Below, one piece after another: positions 19,398-28,281 of a stretch of 64,000 nt of DNA. The notes under the pieces were generated by a model that saw only the letters and a program-made list of their open reading frames with translations, made no database searches and was not told where the DNA came from. Each line of letters starts with the position of its first letter. The first letter of the stretch is position 1. The translations under genes were made by a program, and so were the position numbers. Source of the stretch: Chitinophagales bacterium (GTDB taxonomy: Bacteria > Bacteroidota > Bacteroidia > Chitinophagales > UBA2359). Location of the stretch: the NCBI GenBank assembly GCA_020629005.1, contig JAHDEE010000001.1, positions 45,040-109,039 on the forward strand, read 5' to 3'.

Positions 19398-19405
19398 CAA
19401 AGTTA
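19398..19405 (-). promoter_or_regulatory. -7 box for the giant C25 gene
   Basis: TAACTTTG on the minus strand matches TAnnTTTG exactly and ends 34 nt before the ATG at 19363. A TTG at 19432-19434 is about 26 nt away, a little further than usual for the -33 element. Confidence 0.45.
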
Positions 19406-19864
19406 CGAATTTATACCTGAGAATAACCAGACAATTGTTAATTCAAAACCTTGCTAACAAGGGCAACCAGCACTCGCAAACGGACATTTTCAATATATGA
19501 AACATTGTCATTTGCGCAGACTTGTACTCTGAGCACATGACTGATTACCAGATTATTATGAAATAAATTTTTGTAATACTCAAGGGACCAATGAATTGCA
19601 GGCGCAATGATTCCAAGAGCAAGTCAGATAAGTTGTTTAATTAATGGTGTAAGTTGTCTATTGCCGGGCAAGCTCCAGCGGAACTCACAACACCAAATTA
19701 CCCTTGCAAGACTGTGCAAATGAAATATCCGCTGCATCTGCTGAGCAAAAAAAGTGCTGAACTACGAAATTATGGCTTATCACTTCCGGCTCATGTCCTC
19801 GCTACGATAGTTATCGGGAAATCTCAGACAGAAAGGTGGATTGGAGAGTTGAAAAGAAAGGATT
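19406..19864. other. intergenic gap of about 460 bases
   Basis: Between the C25 gene promoter and the tRNA-Leu gene there is no supported gene, strong hairpin or copy of the structured element. The short frame at 19654-19920 runs into the antisense of the tRNA and is rejected. It may hold further promoter sequence for the C25 gene. Confidence 0.4.
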
Positions 19865-19953
19865 TGGTACCCAGGGTGGGACTTGAACCCACACGGGCAT
19901 TACTGCCCACAGGATTTTAAGTCCTGCGTGTCTACCAATTCCACCACCTGGGC
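19865..19953 (-). tRNA. tRNA-Leu (UAA)
   Basis: An 89-nt type II tRNA read on the minus strand from GCCCAGGTGG to GGGTACCA. The acceptor stem is GCCCAGG with CCTGGGT (first pair G-U), the discriminator is A and CCA is encoded. The anticodon arm CAGGACTTAAAATCCTG gives anticodon UAA. A long variable arm (TGGGCAGTAATGCCC) and a T-loop GGTTCAAGTCC are clear, as expected for leucine. Confidence 0.95.
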
Positions 19954-19975
19954 GTGAAGGTAAGAAAAAAAAGAG

Positions 19976-20048
19976 AGCGAAAGACGAGATTCGAACTCGC
20001 GACCCCAACCTTGGCAAGGTTGTGCTCTACCAGCTGAGCTACTTTCGC
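19976..20048 (-). tRNA. tRNA-Gly (GCC)
   Basis: A 73-nt tRNA read on the minus strand. Acceptor stem GCGAAAG with CTTTCGC and discriminator U; CCA is not encoded, as TCTC follows. D-arm AGCTCAGCTGGTAGAGC, anticodon arm CAACCTTGCCAAGGTTG giving GCC, T-arm with GAGTTCGAATCTC. It precedes tRNA-Leu by 22 nt on the same strand and the two are surely one transcript. Confidence 0.96.
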
Positions 20049-20073
20049 TTGTGCTTTTCAGCAATTCGGTGCG

Positions 20074-20105
20074 CAAATATAGGATGACTTTCGAGATAAT
20101 TGCAA
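20074..20105 (-). promoter_or_regulatory. promoter of the tRNA-Gly/tRNA-Leu operon
   Basis: On the minus strand a TTG (20103-20105) is followed after 21 nt by TATATTTG (20074-20081) and then C. Both parts match the Bacteroidota consensus (TTG, about 20 nt, TAnnTTTG). Transcription would start about 15-20 nt before the tRNA-Gly gene. Confidence 0.6.
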
Positions 20106-20249
20106 CTAAAGAGCAAAAAAAATAGCATTTTTTTTCGCGCCATTCACAAGCCGTAGCAAATGCCTTGAATTTACCGCAAATAGTCACTTGCCTCTCTCGA
20201 TACACCAATGATATGCTTAGCCTGCTATACAAGATCCGCCAACACAACA

Positions 20250-22868
20250 TCAACAAAGCTTTTTGAGTTCCTGCAATTTCAAGAGCGCCTCGATTGGGGT
20301 CATGCTGTTGAGATCCAGAGACATCAATTGCTCTTGCAACTGCTTTAACAATGGGTCCATCTCAAATATACTCAGCTGCATATTACTTCTGACCGGCATC
20401 GTCTGCAAGTCCTGCCCTATTGCTCCTTCAATATTCTTTTTTTCCAACACCGCCAGAATCTCCGTAGCCCGCTGGACAAGTTCAGTGGGCATACCAGCCA
20501 TCCTTGCTACATGGATTCCAAAACTGTGCTTGCTGCCCTCAGGGATCAACTTGCGAAGAAAGATCACTTTCTTGCCCACTTCTTTGGTCGACACACTGTA
20601 ATTCTTGATCCGATCAAACTTTCCCGACAGCTCTGTCAATTCGTGATAATGTGTGGCAAACAGAGTTTTTGCTTTTGCCGTTTTGTGCTCATGAATAAAT
20701 TCGGCAAGAGCCCAGGCAATAGAAATGCCGTCATAGGTGCTTGTACCACGCCCAATCTCATCAAGGAGAACCAATGATCGCTTGGAGAGATTATTCATGA
20801 TACTAGCAGTCTCATTCATTTCAACCATAAAGGTCGACTCCCCCATCGAAAGATTGTCAGAGGCGCCCACCCTCGTAAAGATTTTATCGACCATGCCTAT
20901 TTGTGCCTCTTGTGCTGGCACGAAACAGCCCATTTGCGCCATCAATGCAATCAGCGCCGTCTGCCTCAACAAAGCTGACTTACCAGACATATTCGGTCCG
21001 GTGATAATAATCAACTGCTGACTTGCATCATCGAGATACAGGTCATTTGGCACATAAGATTCACCCAGCGCCAACTGTCGTTCGATCACTGGATGACGAC
21101 CCTGTTTGATATCCAGCTCCAAACCGTCCGTCATATTGGGACGCTGATAATCATTCCTCGCAGATACCTCAGCAAATGACAAGAGACAATCCAGACGAGC
21201 TATTGTATGGGCATTATGCTGAATTGGCTTTATATACTCTCCTACCGCCTGAACCAATTCATCGAATAATCTGGCCTCCAGAAGCAAAATCTTATCCTCA
21301 GCTCCAAAAATCTTCTGTTCGTACTCCTTCAATTCCTCTGTGATATAGCGTTCCGCATTTACAAGTGTCTGCTTTCTTATCCAATCTTCCGGCGCTTTAC
21401 CTTTGTACTTATTTGTGACTTCAAGGTAATAACCAAAGACATTGTTGAACCCAATCTTTAGGCTGCTTATACCTGTATTCTCAATCTCCCGTAGCTTCAG
21501 CTTTTCGAGATAGTCCTTTCCACTATGAAGAATCGCTCGCAGTTCATCCAACTCCTCCGAGACTCCCGCAGCAATGACGGATCCTTTTGATACCTGTACC
21601 GGAACCTCTTCATTCAATTCTCTACTGATTCGATCCTTGATGACCACACAGGGATTCAGCTGATCTCCAATCACTGTCAAGGGCTTCAGCCCTGAACTCA
21701 AGCAAAGTTCCTTGATAGGTCCAATAGCGATCAAGGCCTTTTTCAATTGCACTACCTCACGTGGATTTATTTTTCCTACTGGAACTCTTGCAATCAATCG
21801 CTCAATATCACCAATTTGTGCTATCGTCCGCCTCAGTTCACCTGCAAGCTCCTCCTTATCCTTCAGAAAACCAACCACATCCAGGCGCTCCTCAACCGCC
21901 GTTCGCTCCCGAAGAGGCAAAGCAATCCACTTCTTTAGCAACCTGCTTCCCATAGCTGTCTTTGTACTATCAAGAATGCGCAGCAATGGTACACCATTCT
22001 CATTTGGACTATGCAACAACTCCAAATTGCGAATAGTAAAGTTATCCAGCCAAACATATTTATCCTGATGCAACCTTCGAAGGGAACTAATATGTTGCAT
22101 TCCAGCTTTTGCCGTTTCTTGTATATAGTGAAGCGCCGCGCCAGCAGCTACTACCCCCACAGTCATGCCCTGTACTCCAAAACCTTTCAGATTCTTTGTC
22201 CCAAAGTGTTTCAGCAGTGTCTCTCTGGCAAAATCTTCTGAGAACACCCAATCTTCTAATCCGTAAGTATAGTAACGCTCCCCAAAATGCTCACTAATCT
22301 GCTTCTTGTCAGTCTTGCAAAAGATCAGCTCAGCAGGACTAAAGCTCTGCAACAACTTATCTATCTGAGACACGTTTCCTTCTGCAACAAGAAACTCACC
22401 TGTTGAGGCATCCAGAAAAGAAAGACCCATTTGTTCCGACCTATAGCAGATCGAGCACAAATAATTATTGGACTTGTGATCCAATATCTTATCATTCAAT
22501 GCCACCCCAGGTGTTACCAATTCTGTCACACCCCTCTTCACCAGTTTTTTTGTGCTCTTGGGATCTTCCAGTTGCTCGCAAATCGCTGCCCGGTAACCTG
22601 CCTTCACAAGTTTAGGGAGATAAGTATCCAATGCATGGTGCGGAAAACCCGCCAACTCCACCTCATTGGCGGAGCCATTGCCTCGCTTTGTCAAAGTGAT
22701 TCCGAGTACTGATGCTGCAGTGATAGCATCTTTGCCAAATGTTTCGTAAAAATCTCCTACTCTAAACAACAATATGGCGTCAGGGTGAGTTGCTTTTATA
22801 TTGTTGTATTGTACCATCAAAGGCGTTGCCTTTTTTTCCTTCTTCCTCTTCGCCAATTTTCCTTTCAA
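20250..22868 (-). CDS. mutS: DNA mismatch repair protein MutS
   Basis: An 872-aa MutS, the ATPase that recognises mismatches and small loops. The mismatch-reading motif is DFYETFG close to the N-terminus (Phe-Tyr-Glu). The C-terminal ABC-type ATPase shows Walker A GPNMSGKSALLRQ, the signature RVGASDNLSMGESTF, Walker B LVLLDEIGRGTSTYDG and the H-loop ATHYHEL. The tail carries the helix-turn-helix dimerisation region (LLKQLQEQLMSLD). The frame starts with TTG at 22868; the next ATG at 22817 would remove the basic segment AKRKKEKKATPLM, which other Bacteroidota MutS proteins also have, so the TTG start is kept with some doubt. The gene stands alone. Confidence 0.96.
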   Translation of the reverse strand: MKGKLAKRKKEKKATPLMVQYNNIKATHPDAILLFRVGDFYETFGKDAITAASVLGITLTKRGNGSANEVELAGFPHHALDTYLPKLVKAGYRAAICEQLEDPKSTKKLVKRGVTELVTPGVALNDKILDHKSNNYLCSICYRSEQMGLSFLDASTGEFLVAEGNVSQIDKLLQSFSPAELIFCKTDKKQISEHFGERYYTYGLEDWVFSEDFARETLLKHFGTKNLKGFGVQGMTVGVVAAGAALHYIQETAKAGMQHISSLRRLHQDKYVWLDNFTIRNLELLHSPNENGVPLLRILDSTKTAMGSRLLKKWIALPLRERTAVEERLDVVGFLKDKEELAGELRRTIAQIGDIERLIARVPVGKINPREVVQLKKALIAIGPIKELCLSSGLKPLTVIGDQLNPCVVIKDRISRELNEEVPVQVSKGSVIAAGVSEELDELRAILHSGKDYLEKLKLREIENTGISSLKIGFNNVFGYYLEVTNKYKGKAPEDWIRKQTLVNAERYITEELKEYEQKIFGAEDKILLLEARLFDELVQAVGEYIKPIQHNAHTIARLDCLLSFAEVSARNDYQRPNMTDGLELDIKQGRHPVIERQLALGESYVPNDLYLDDASQQLIIITGPNMSGKSALLRQTALIALMAQMGCFVPAQEAQIGMVDKIFTRVGASDNLSMGESTFMVEMNETASIMNNLSKRSLVLLDEIGRGTSTYDGISIAWALAEFIHEHKTAKAKTLFATHYHELTELSGKFDRIKNYSVSTKEVGKKVIFLRKLIPEGSKHSFGIHVARMAGMPTELVQRATEILAVLEKKNIEGAIGQDLQTMPVRSNMQLSIFEMDPLLKQLQEQLMSLDLNSMTPIEALLKLQELKKLC

Positions 22869-22989
22869 TTTAAGTTTTCAATAGCCTCTAAGATACCATG
22901 ATTTTCTACCAATTTGACATTACTGTGATATAGCTGATTTTCCTTTCACTTACAATTTGTGTAAATTTATTGTAAACAAATCCCTAAAA

Positions 22990-23685
22990 ATGGACCTAAG
23001 AATTCTATTGGTCGAAGATGAACCCAGTCTTCAGACTGCCATCAAAATGAACCTTGAACTGGAAGGCTATGAAGTCGTAGCTGCTGGAGATGGTCTGGAA
23101 GCCGTCAAGAAATTTGCCGAGCAGAGATTCAACATTGCGATTTTAGATATCATGCTGCCCGAAATGGATGGTCTGGCCGTTTGCGAGCACATCCGACTAG
23201 AAAATCCAGACATTCCCATCCTCTTCCTCACTGCCAAAGATGATACCTCTGACAAGATTGAAGGACTGAAAAAAGGTGCAGATGACTATATGACCAAACC
23301 CTTCGACCTCGAAGAGTTTCTCCTGCGCGTTCGGGTTTTAGTCAAAAGAAGCATGCCGCTCGACGAAAAGAAAGAGCTGGAAACCTTCCAATTTGGTGGC
23401 AATCATGTGAACTTCCTCACCTTCGAAGCAAAGACAGAACAAGACCAATTCAACCTCACAAAGAAAGAAGCCAAGTTACTCAAGCTACTCATAGATCGCC
23501 GAAACGAAGTCGTGAGCCGAGAGCAGATTCTACAATTCGTATGGGGTTATGATGTTTACCCTACCACACGAACGATAGACAACTTTATATTAAACTTCAG
23601 GAAATATTTCGAGCAGGACCCCAAAAATCCCACCTTTTTTCAATCGGTTCGAGGAGTTGGCTACAAGTTTCTCCACGCAGGTTAA
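22990..23685 (+). CDS. OmpR/PhoB-type response regulator
   Basis: A 231-aa two-component regulator. The receiver domain (1-120) has the acidic pocket LLVEDE (D10, E11), the phosphoacceptor D53 in AILDIMLPEMDG, threonine in FLTAKDD and the lysine in MTKPFD. The C-terminal winged helix (about 135-231) contains FNLTKKEAKLLKLL, the recognition-helix region and the closing VRGVGYKF. It should bind DNA as a dimer when phosphorylated. The frame extends back to a TTG at 22957, but the ATG at 22990 gives the normal start MDLRILLVED. No histidine kinase gene is adjacent, so its partner is elsewhere. It is followed by structured element C. Confidence 0.92.
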   Translation: MDLRILLVEDEPSLQTAIKMNLELEGYEVVAAGDGLEAVKKFAEQRFNIAILDIMLPEMDGLAVCEHIRLENPDIPILFLTAKDDTSDKIEGLKKGADDYMTKPFDLEEFLLRVRVLVKRSMPLDEKKELETFQFGGNHVNFLTFEAKTEQDQFNLTKKEAKLLKLLIDRRNEVVSREQILQFVWGYDVYPTTRTIDNFILNFRKYFEQDPKNPTFFQSVRGVGYKFLHAG

Positions 23686-23749
23686 AGCCCTGGAAGATGG
23701 AGGTTGATTGTGCAAATATGGCAACTCTATGCAAATCAGTTAAATAAGA

Positions 23750-23960
23750 TTTTTTTGGAGCAAGAGGTAACTCAGTCGCGTTATCTGCTTGCCTGTGTTC
23801 CGCTCTTATGTGGCTGGCCGCCGCCTGTTCCTGCTTGCTGCCTGCTGTCTCTACGGCAAGCTCCGAGCCAGCATGCAGCAGCAGTCACCACGGCATCGAC
23901 CAGCCACATACCGCTGCACCCAGGGCTATTCTGCACCGCCTTCCCACCGCGCCAAAAAAG
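23750..23960 (-). repeat. structured intergenic element, copy C
   Basis: Minus-strand copy. 5' block GGTGCAGAATAGCCCTGGGT near 23938-23919, 3' block with AACACAGGCAAGCAG and TTGCTCCAAAAAA near 23751. Stem 2 is TATGTGGCTGGTCG with CGGCCAGCCACATA (14 pairs, one G-U). The terminal hairpin region is GCTCGGAGCTTGCCGTAGAGAC. Both ends carry an inverted repeat: TTTTTTGGCGC on the 5' side and GCTCCAAAAAA on the 3' side. Located between the response regulator and lepB. Confidence 0.85.
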
Positions 23961-24158
23961 CTTAGGAAAGGGCGGCCCAAGTAGCAAACGACAATGACCA
24001 ATGCAAGCTGAAGCTACGAACCTGCCGCCTAGGAATTTCCACTAACATCACTTAAGACTCGGCAGCTAAAAATTGTTAAGCTTTTATTAGTGTACCCTCC
24101 GACCGTTTCTTGCGTTTCAATAAATGTCTAGTTTTGAGCTTTAGACGAGTGATTTCGT

Positions 24159-24166
24159 TATTTTTG
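24159..24166 (+). promoter_or_regulatory. -7 box for the signal peptidase pair
   Basis: TATTTTTG matches TAnnTTTG. A TTG at 24134-24136 lies 22 nt upstream, close to the expected spacing. The box overlaps the alternative GTG start at 24166, which argues that translation begins at the ATG at 24181 on a very short leader. Confidence 0.5.
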
Positions 24167-24180
24167 TGAAAAATTTCAGA

Positions 24181-25293
24181 ATGGCCAAGAGAAAGAAGGA
24201 CAAAAAGAAAAAGTCCAGTATTCGGGAATGGGGAGAAGCCCTGCTCTTTGCAGCAATCGTAGTCCCAATACTGAACATTTTTGTAATTCAGTCCTATGCT
24301 ATTCCGACCTCTTCTATGGAAGGATCAATGTTGGTGGGCGATAAATTGTTTGTAAGTAAACTTCACTATGGCCCTAGAATTCCAAATACACCTTTGGCCC
24401 TGCCCTTCATGCACAATACAATTCCATTCATTGGAGGTCGATCATTCTCAGAATTGATAAAACTGCCCTATTGGAGGCTACCGAGTTTTACCAGCATCAA
24501 AAACAATGATGTCGTAGTGTTCAACTATCCTGACGATTTTAGAAGAGCCCTACCGGTCGATAAACGGGAAAACTACATCAAACGATGTCTGGGTATTCCC
24601 GGCGACTCACTGAGTGTAGTCGATAAACAAGTATTTGTGAATTCAGCTCCGGTTGACAATCCAATACATCTGCAAGGCCAATACCTTGTTACAACAAACG
24701 GATTGAATTTTTCATCCGCACAGTTGAAAAATCTTGGGGTAAATATTCAGGAGTACAAGATGCGGAATCGTCAGGCAGGTAACAAGCAGCGACGAATGTT
24801 CCTTGATCCGGAAAAAGCAGAGCGACTGAAGACATTCTCAAATGTGGTAGATGTGCAACCAATAATTGCACAAGCAGGTACACCAGACAATTGTTATCCA
24901 AAGCAGAGCAAGGAATTCAATTGGAATAAAGACAACTACGGTCCAATCTATCTTCCGAAAAGAGGAGACAAGATTGAAATGAATAGAAAAAACTACCTGC
25001 TCTACGAGAAGAACATAAGAATTTACGAAAACAATCCTAGTCTCGCCTGGAAAAATGGCAAAGCGCAAATCGATGGCAAAGTTGTCAAGAACTACGAATT
25101 CAAGATGGACTACTACTGGATGATGGGCGACAACAGAGACAACTCGCTGGACTCAAGAATGTGGGGTATGGTTCCGGAAGATCATATTGTAGGGAAGCCC
25201 ATCTTTGTTTGGATGTCAAATTGTAGCGACTGCAGCTTTCCAAAGATTCGATGGGGACGATGTATGCGCACCGTTAGTTCTTTAGTGGAGTAA
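24181..25293 (+). CDS. lepB: signal peptidase I (first of two)
   Basis: A 370-aa S26A signal peptidase. It cleaves signal peptides of exported preproteins on the periplasmic face of the inner membrane. After a basic start (KRKKDKKKK) there is one membrane segment at about residues 19-37, then the catalytic serine S45 in PTSSMEGSM and the catalytic lysine in ENYIKRCLGIPGDSL; the MMGDNRDNSLDSR box follows near the C-terminus. The long insertion between the Lys motif and the GDNR box is usual for Bacteroidota LepB proteins and explains the size. It is followed 11 nt later by a paralogue with the same layout. Confidence 0.93.
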   Translation: MAKRKKDKKKKSSIREWGEALLFAAIVVPILNIFVIQSYAIPTSSMEGSMLVGDKLFVSKLHYGPRIPNTPLALPFMHNTIPFIGGRSFSELIKLPYWRLPSFTSIKNNDVVVFNYPDDFRRALPVDKRENYIKRCLGIPGDSLSVVDKQVFVNSAPVDNPIHLQGQYLVTTNGLNFSSAQLKNLGVNIQEYKMRNRQAGNKQRRMFLDPEKAERLKTFSNVVDVQPIIAQAGTPDNCYPKQSKEFNWNKDNYGPIYLPKRGDKIEMNRKNYLLYEKNIRIYENNPSLAWKNGKAQIDGKVVKNYEFKMDYYWMMGDNRDNSLDSRMWGMVPEDHIVGKPIFVWMSNCSDCSFPKIRWGRCMRTVSSLVE

Positions 25294-25304
25294 TCTGATT
25301 TTGT

Positions 25305-26390
25305 GTGAAGCCCAAGCCGAAAGCCAAAGGCAAATCCTTTCTCAGGGACCTGTTTGTCGCAACGATCATCGCCGTTGTTTTGGCATTGGTGCTTCAGCTT
25401 TTTGTCATCGGATTATACACAATCCCTTCCAGCTCGATGCAAAGAACGCTGATGATAGGAGATTATCTGCTGGTTTCAAAATTGCATTATGGGCCTCGAT
25501 TACCGATTACACCACTAGCTTTCCCATTTGCTGATGATAAAATTCCTGGAACCGAAACCCAATCCTACTCAGGCAGAATCACCTGGCCCTACCTGCGCCT
25601 GCCAGGCATTGTAGGAGTAAATCGCAATGATGTCGTCGTTTTCAATACCCCCATTGATCATTCGGTTCCAACGGACCGACGTACCGTTTTTGTAAAACGC
25701 TGCGTAGCACTTCCAGGAGACACCCTGGAAATCATCAATAGACAAATGCTGGTCAATGGACAGGCATCGGGCAACCTGGAAACTATGCAGTTCAACTATC
25801 TGATTAAAACCAATGGAGAGCCGATCAGTCGCCAATCTCTTGCAAAGCTGGAAATAACGGAGGGCGGAATGTTTCATGATGTCAATCACTACCAATATGC
25901 CTTAAGCACGACTCAATTGAAGACTTTGGCAGAATTTGAAAACGTAGTGACCGTAGACACCATCGTTCGCAGTAAGGGGGTAACAATGCAATACGAAGCC
26001 ACTTTTCCGAACACACCTTCCCAGTTCCCCTGGAACCTGGACAACTATGGACCCTTGTACATTCCTAAGAAGGGGGACAGCATCCGCCTGCAGGCAAACA
26101 CGCTTCCTCTGTATCGCAACCTAATTGAGCAATACGAAGCGCATGAACTTGCTTACGACGATGAGAATTTCTACATCGATGGGGAGAAAGCCGAATACTA
26201 CGAAGTTGAAATGGACTACTACTTTATGGTGGGCGACAACCGGCACAACTCCAAAGACAGTCGTTTTTGGGGATTTGTTCCTGAAGATCATCTGATAGGC
26301 AAAGCCTGGTTCATTTGGATGAGCAGAGAAAGCAATAAACCCTTCTTCGAGGGCATTAGATGGGACCGCTGCTTCATTCCGATCAAATGA
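25305..26390 (+). CDS. lepB: signal peptidase I (second of two)
   Basis: A 361-aa S26A signal peptidase, clearly a tandem paralogue of the preceding gene: basic start, one membrane segment at about 15-38, catalytic S44 in PSSSMQRTLM, lysine in TVFVKRCVALPGDTL, and MVGDNRHNSKDSRFWG near the end. Both proteins share KLHYGPR(L/I)P(I/N)TPLA after the serine box. All catalytic residues are kept, so both copies should be active; different substrate preference is a guess. The start is GTG at 25305, 11 nt after the previous stop; no ATG gives a full membrane segment. Its last 8 bases overlap the end of the convergent UbiD gene. Confidence 0.92.
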   Translation: MKPKPKAKGKSFLRDLFVATIIAVVLALVLQLFVIGLYTIPSSSMQRTLMIGDYLLVSKLHYGPRLPITPLAFPFADDKIPGTETQSYSGRITWPYLRLPGIVGVNRNDVVVFNTPIDHSVPTDRRTVFVKRCVALPGDTLEIINRQMLVNGQASGNLETMQFNYLIKTNGEPISRQSLAKLEITEGGMFHDVNHYQYALSTTQLKTLAEFENVVTVDTIVRSKGVTMQYEATFPNTPSQFPWNLDNYGPLYIPKKGDSIRLQANTLPLYRNLIEQYEAHELAYDDENFYIDGEKAEYYEVEMDYYFMVGDNRHNSKDSRFWGFVPEDHLIGKAWFIWMSRESNKPFFEGIRWDRCFIPIK

Positions 26391-28224
26391 TTCCTTCCAA
26401 TGGGCCTCCCTTGGCTCCCAATGAATCAACAGAAGCCTCGATCGCCGGATCCTCAAGAAGTGGCGGAGCATGAAAAGGCTTTATTCTCGCATCAATGATC
26501 AAGGAAGAACGACAACCCCAATGCTTGTGTTGAACGGCAGACTGCAGGCCATAGATATCGTGTGAGGGATTACTTCTTGTAAAGGTCACCCATAGGAAAT
26601 TCGAAAAATTCCTGCCCAGAAAGTCGGCATCGTCTGTAATCACAATTAATGGGAAGGCCTCCAACTCATCTATATATTTTCCTTCGAGATACTCGCTTAG
26701 ATTTTCCATCTCCTGTGCAGCCTGCTGATAATTCTGAAAGGGCCTAGCTTCAATCGCCAGAATTCCTGGGTGCACCAACTGTAGATTACTGAAGTTGTCT
26801 GGTAGCGAAAATTCAGATGGCCTACTGCTTCCAAGAGTTCTTATGATTGGACCAGCAGCCGCCATAACCACTTTGGATCCGACGTTCAATTCTTTACTTG
26901 AATAATCCAGGGTATCGATGCTGGTCTCAGTCTGGAAGTGCAAGTCTCTTCGCCAATCAATGCGCTGTAACATGTGAGTAAAGAACTCATCAATGTGATG
27001 AATATCCAATGCTGGATCATCTTCTTTTGCGACAATCAATAGGTATTTTGCCAGGGACATCTGACCAAAGCCAAGAATATGATTGGCAATAGTTAGCAAT
27101 TCTTGTGGCCTGCGTTCTTCGGAATAAGGGGTATAACGTTCACTTCCAATCGCCAATAGCAGTGGGTGCACGCCTGCTTCATCGACAGCATTAACTGCAT
27201 GCAATCCTGGTAGCTCAGAGGGAATAACGGCTCCTGTGATTTCGTGAATCAGAGCTCCAAAACTAGTATCTTCCTGAGGTGGTCTCCCTACCACTGTAAA
27301 AGGCCATATTGCGTCTTTACGCGCATAGACTTTATGCACCTGCATCACGGGAAAATCATGCACCAAACTATAGTATCCGAGATGATCGCCAAAGGGCCCT
27401 TCTGGCTTGGTATCCTTTGCATGTACTAAGCCTGTGATCACAAAATCAGCATCTGCCGCCAGTGTGTAGCCATCAGACTCAGTGAATCTAAATCCCCTTC
27501 CCGCCATCGCACCAGCAAATGCCACTTCTGGAAGCCCTTCAGGTAGCGGCATTACAGCGCTCAAAGTATGAGCAGGTGGCCCTCCAATGAAGATACTGAC
27601 CTTAAGGGGTTTGCCTAAGGCATTGGTCCGGGATTGATGAACACCAATTCCTCGATGAATTTGATAATGCAGACCAATTTCGCGATCCTGAATGTATTGA
27701 TTGCCGCCCATCTGAATGCGGTACATACCCATATTTGACTTCATGACTCCAGGCTTATCGGGATCTTCGGTATACACTTGTGGCAGCGTTACAAAGGCTC
27801 CACCATCATCCGGCCAACTGTGAATTTGAGGCAAGTCCGAAATCTTTACTTCCTGAGCGAGCACAGGTTTCTTAAATCGTGCTCTTTTGGGCAGGGCATT
27901 GATGCCTACCAAGGGCATTCCCAGATAAGAAAAGGGACTTTTCATCAGAGCGGTAGGATCAGCCTTTAAAGCCACCAGACGCTTTACAGCAGCGATTGTG
28001 TCTCTAAAGATGAATCTACTCCTATCAATGGTTCCAAAGAGATTAGAGACAGCAGGGAATCGGCTACCTTTTACATTTTCATACAAGATGGCGGGTCCCT
28101 GGTTTTGGTAGACCCTGCGTTGGATGGCAGCCATTTGCAAAAAAGGGTCTACCTCTTGTTTGATTCTTACCAAATGTCCATTCTTCTCCAGATCAAGTAC
28201 ACACTCTTTTGTCGACTTGTACAT
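26383..28224 (-). CDS. UbiD family decarboxylase (probably menaquinone biosynthesis type)
   Basis: A 613-aa UbiD-family enzyme. These use prenylated FMN, made by UbiX, to decarboxylate aromatic or unsaturated acids. Recognisable blocks are NMGMYRIQM, QIHRGIGVHQ, IGGPPAHTLSAVMPLPEG, GPFGDHLGYYS and EITGAVIPSELPGLHAVN. In Bacteroidota close relatives are annotated as menaquinone biosynthesis decarboxylases; the reaction here is inferred, and no other mqn or ubi gene lies in the window. The frame begins at a TTG at 28233; the ATG at 28224 (MYKSTKECV) fits better. Its 3' end overlaps the convergent lepB by 8 nt. Confidence 0.88.
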   Translation of the reverse strand: MYKSTKECVLDLEKNGHLVRIKQEVDPFLQMAAIQRRVYQNQGPAILYENVKGSRFPAVSNLFGTIDRSRFIFRDTIAAVKRLVALKADPTALMKSPFSYLGMPLVGINALPKRARFKKPVLAQEVKISDLPQIHSWPDDGGAFVTLPQVYTEDPDKPGVMKSNMGMYRIQMGGNQYIQDREIGLHYQIHRGIGVHQSRTNALGKPLKVSIFIGGPPAHTLSAVMPLPEGLPEVAFAGAMAGRGFRFTESDGYTLAADADFVITGLVHAKDTKPEGPFGDHLGYYSLVHDFPVMQVHKVYARKDAIWPFTVVGRPPQEDTSFGALIHEITGAVIPSELPGLHAVNAVDEAGVHPLLLAIGSERYTPYSEERRPQELLTIANHILGFGQMSLAKYLLIVAKEDDPALDIHHIDEFFTHMLQRIDWRRDLHFQTETSIDTLDYSSKELNVGSKVVMAAAGPIIRTLGSSRPSEFSLPDNFSNLQLVHPGILAIEARPFQNYQQAAQEMENLSEYLEGKYIDELEAFPLIVITDDADFLGRNFSNFLWVTFTRSNPSHDIYGLQSAVQHKHWGCRSSLIIDARIKPFHAPPLLEDPAIEASVDSLGAKGGPLEGII

Positions 28225-28281
28225 ATAGTTCAATTAGCTCACTAATACCGGACTATCCCATTTGAAGAAGAACCGATCAGA

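Noticed and set aside
19654..19920. 88-aa frame at 19654-19920
   Set aside because: It ends in the antisense of tRNA-Leu and its C-terminus is simply that RNA read backwards.
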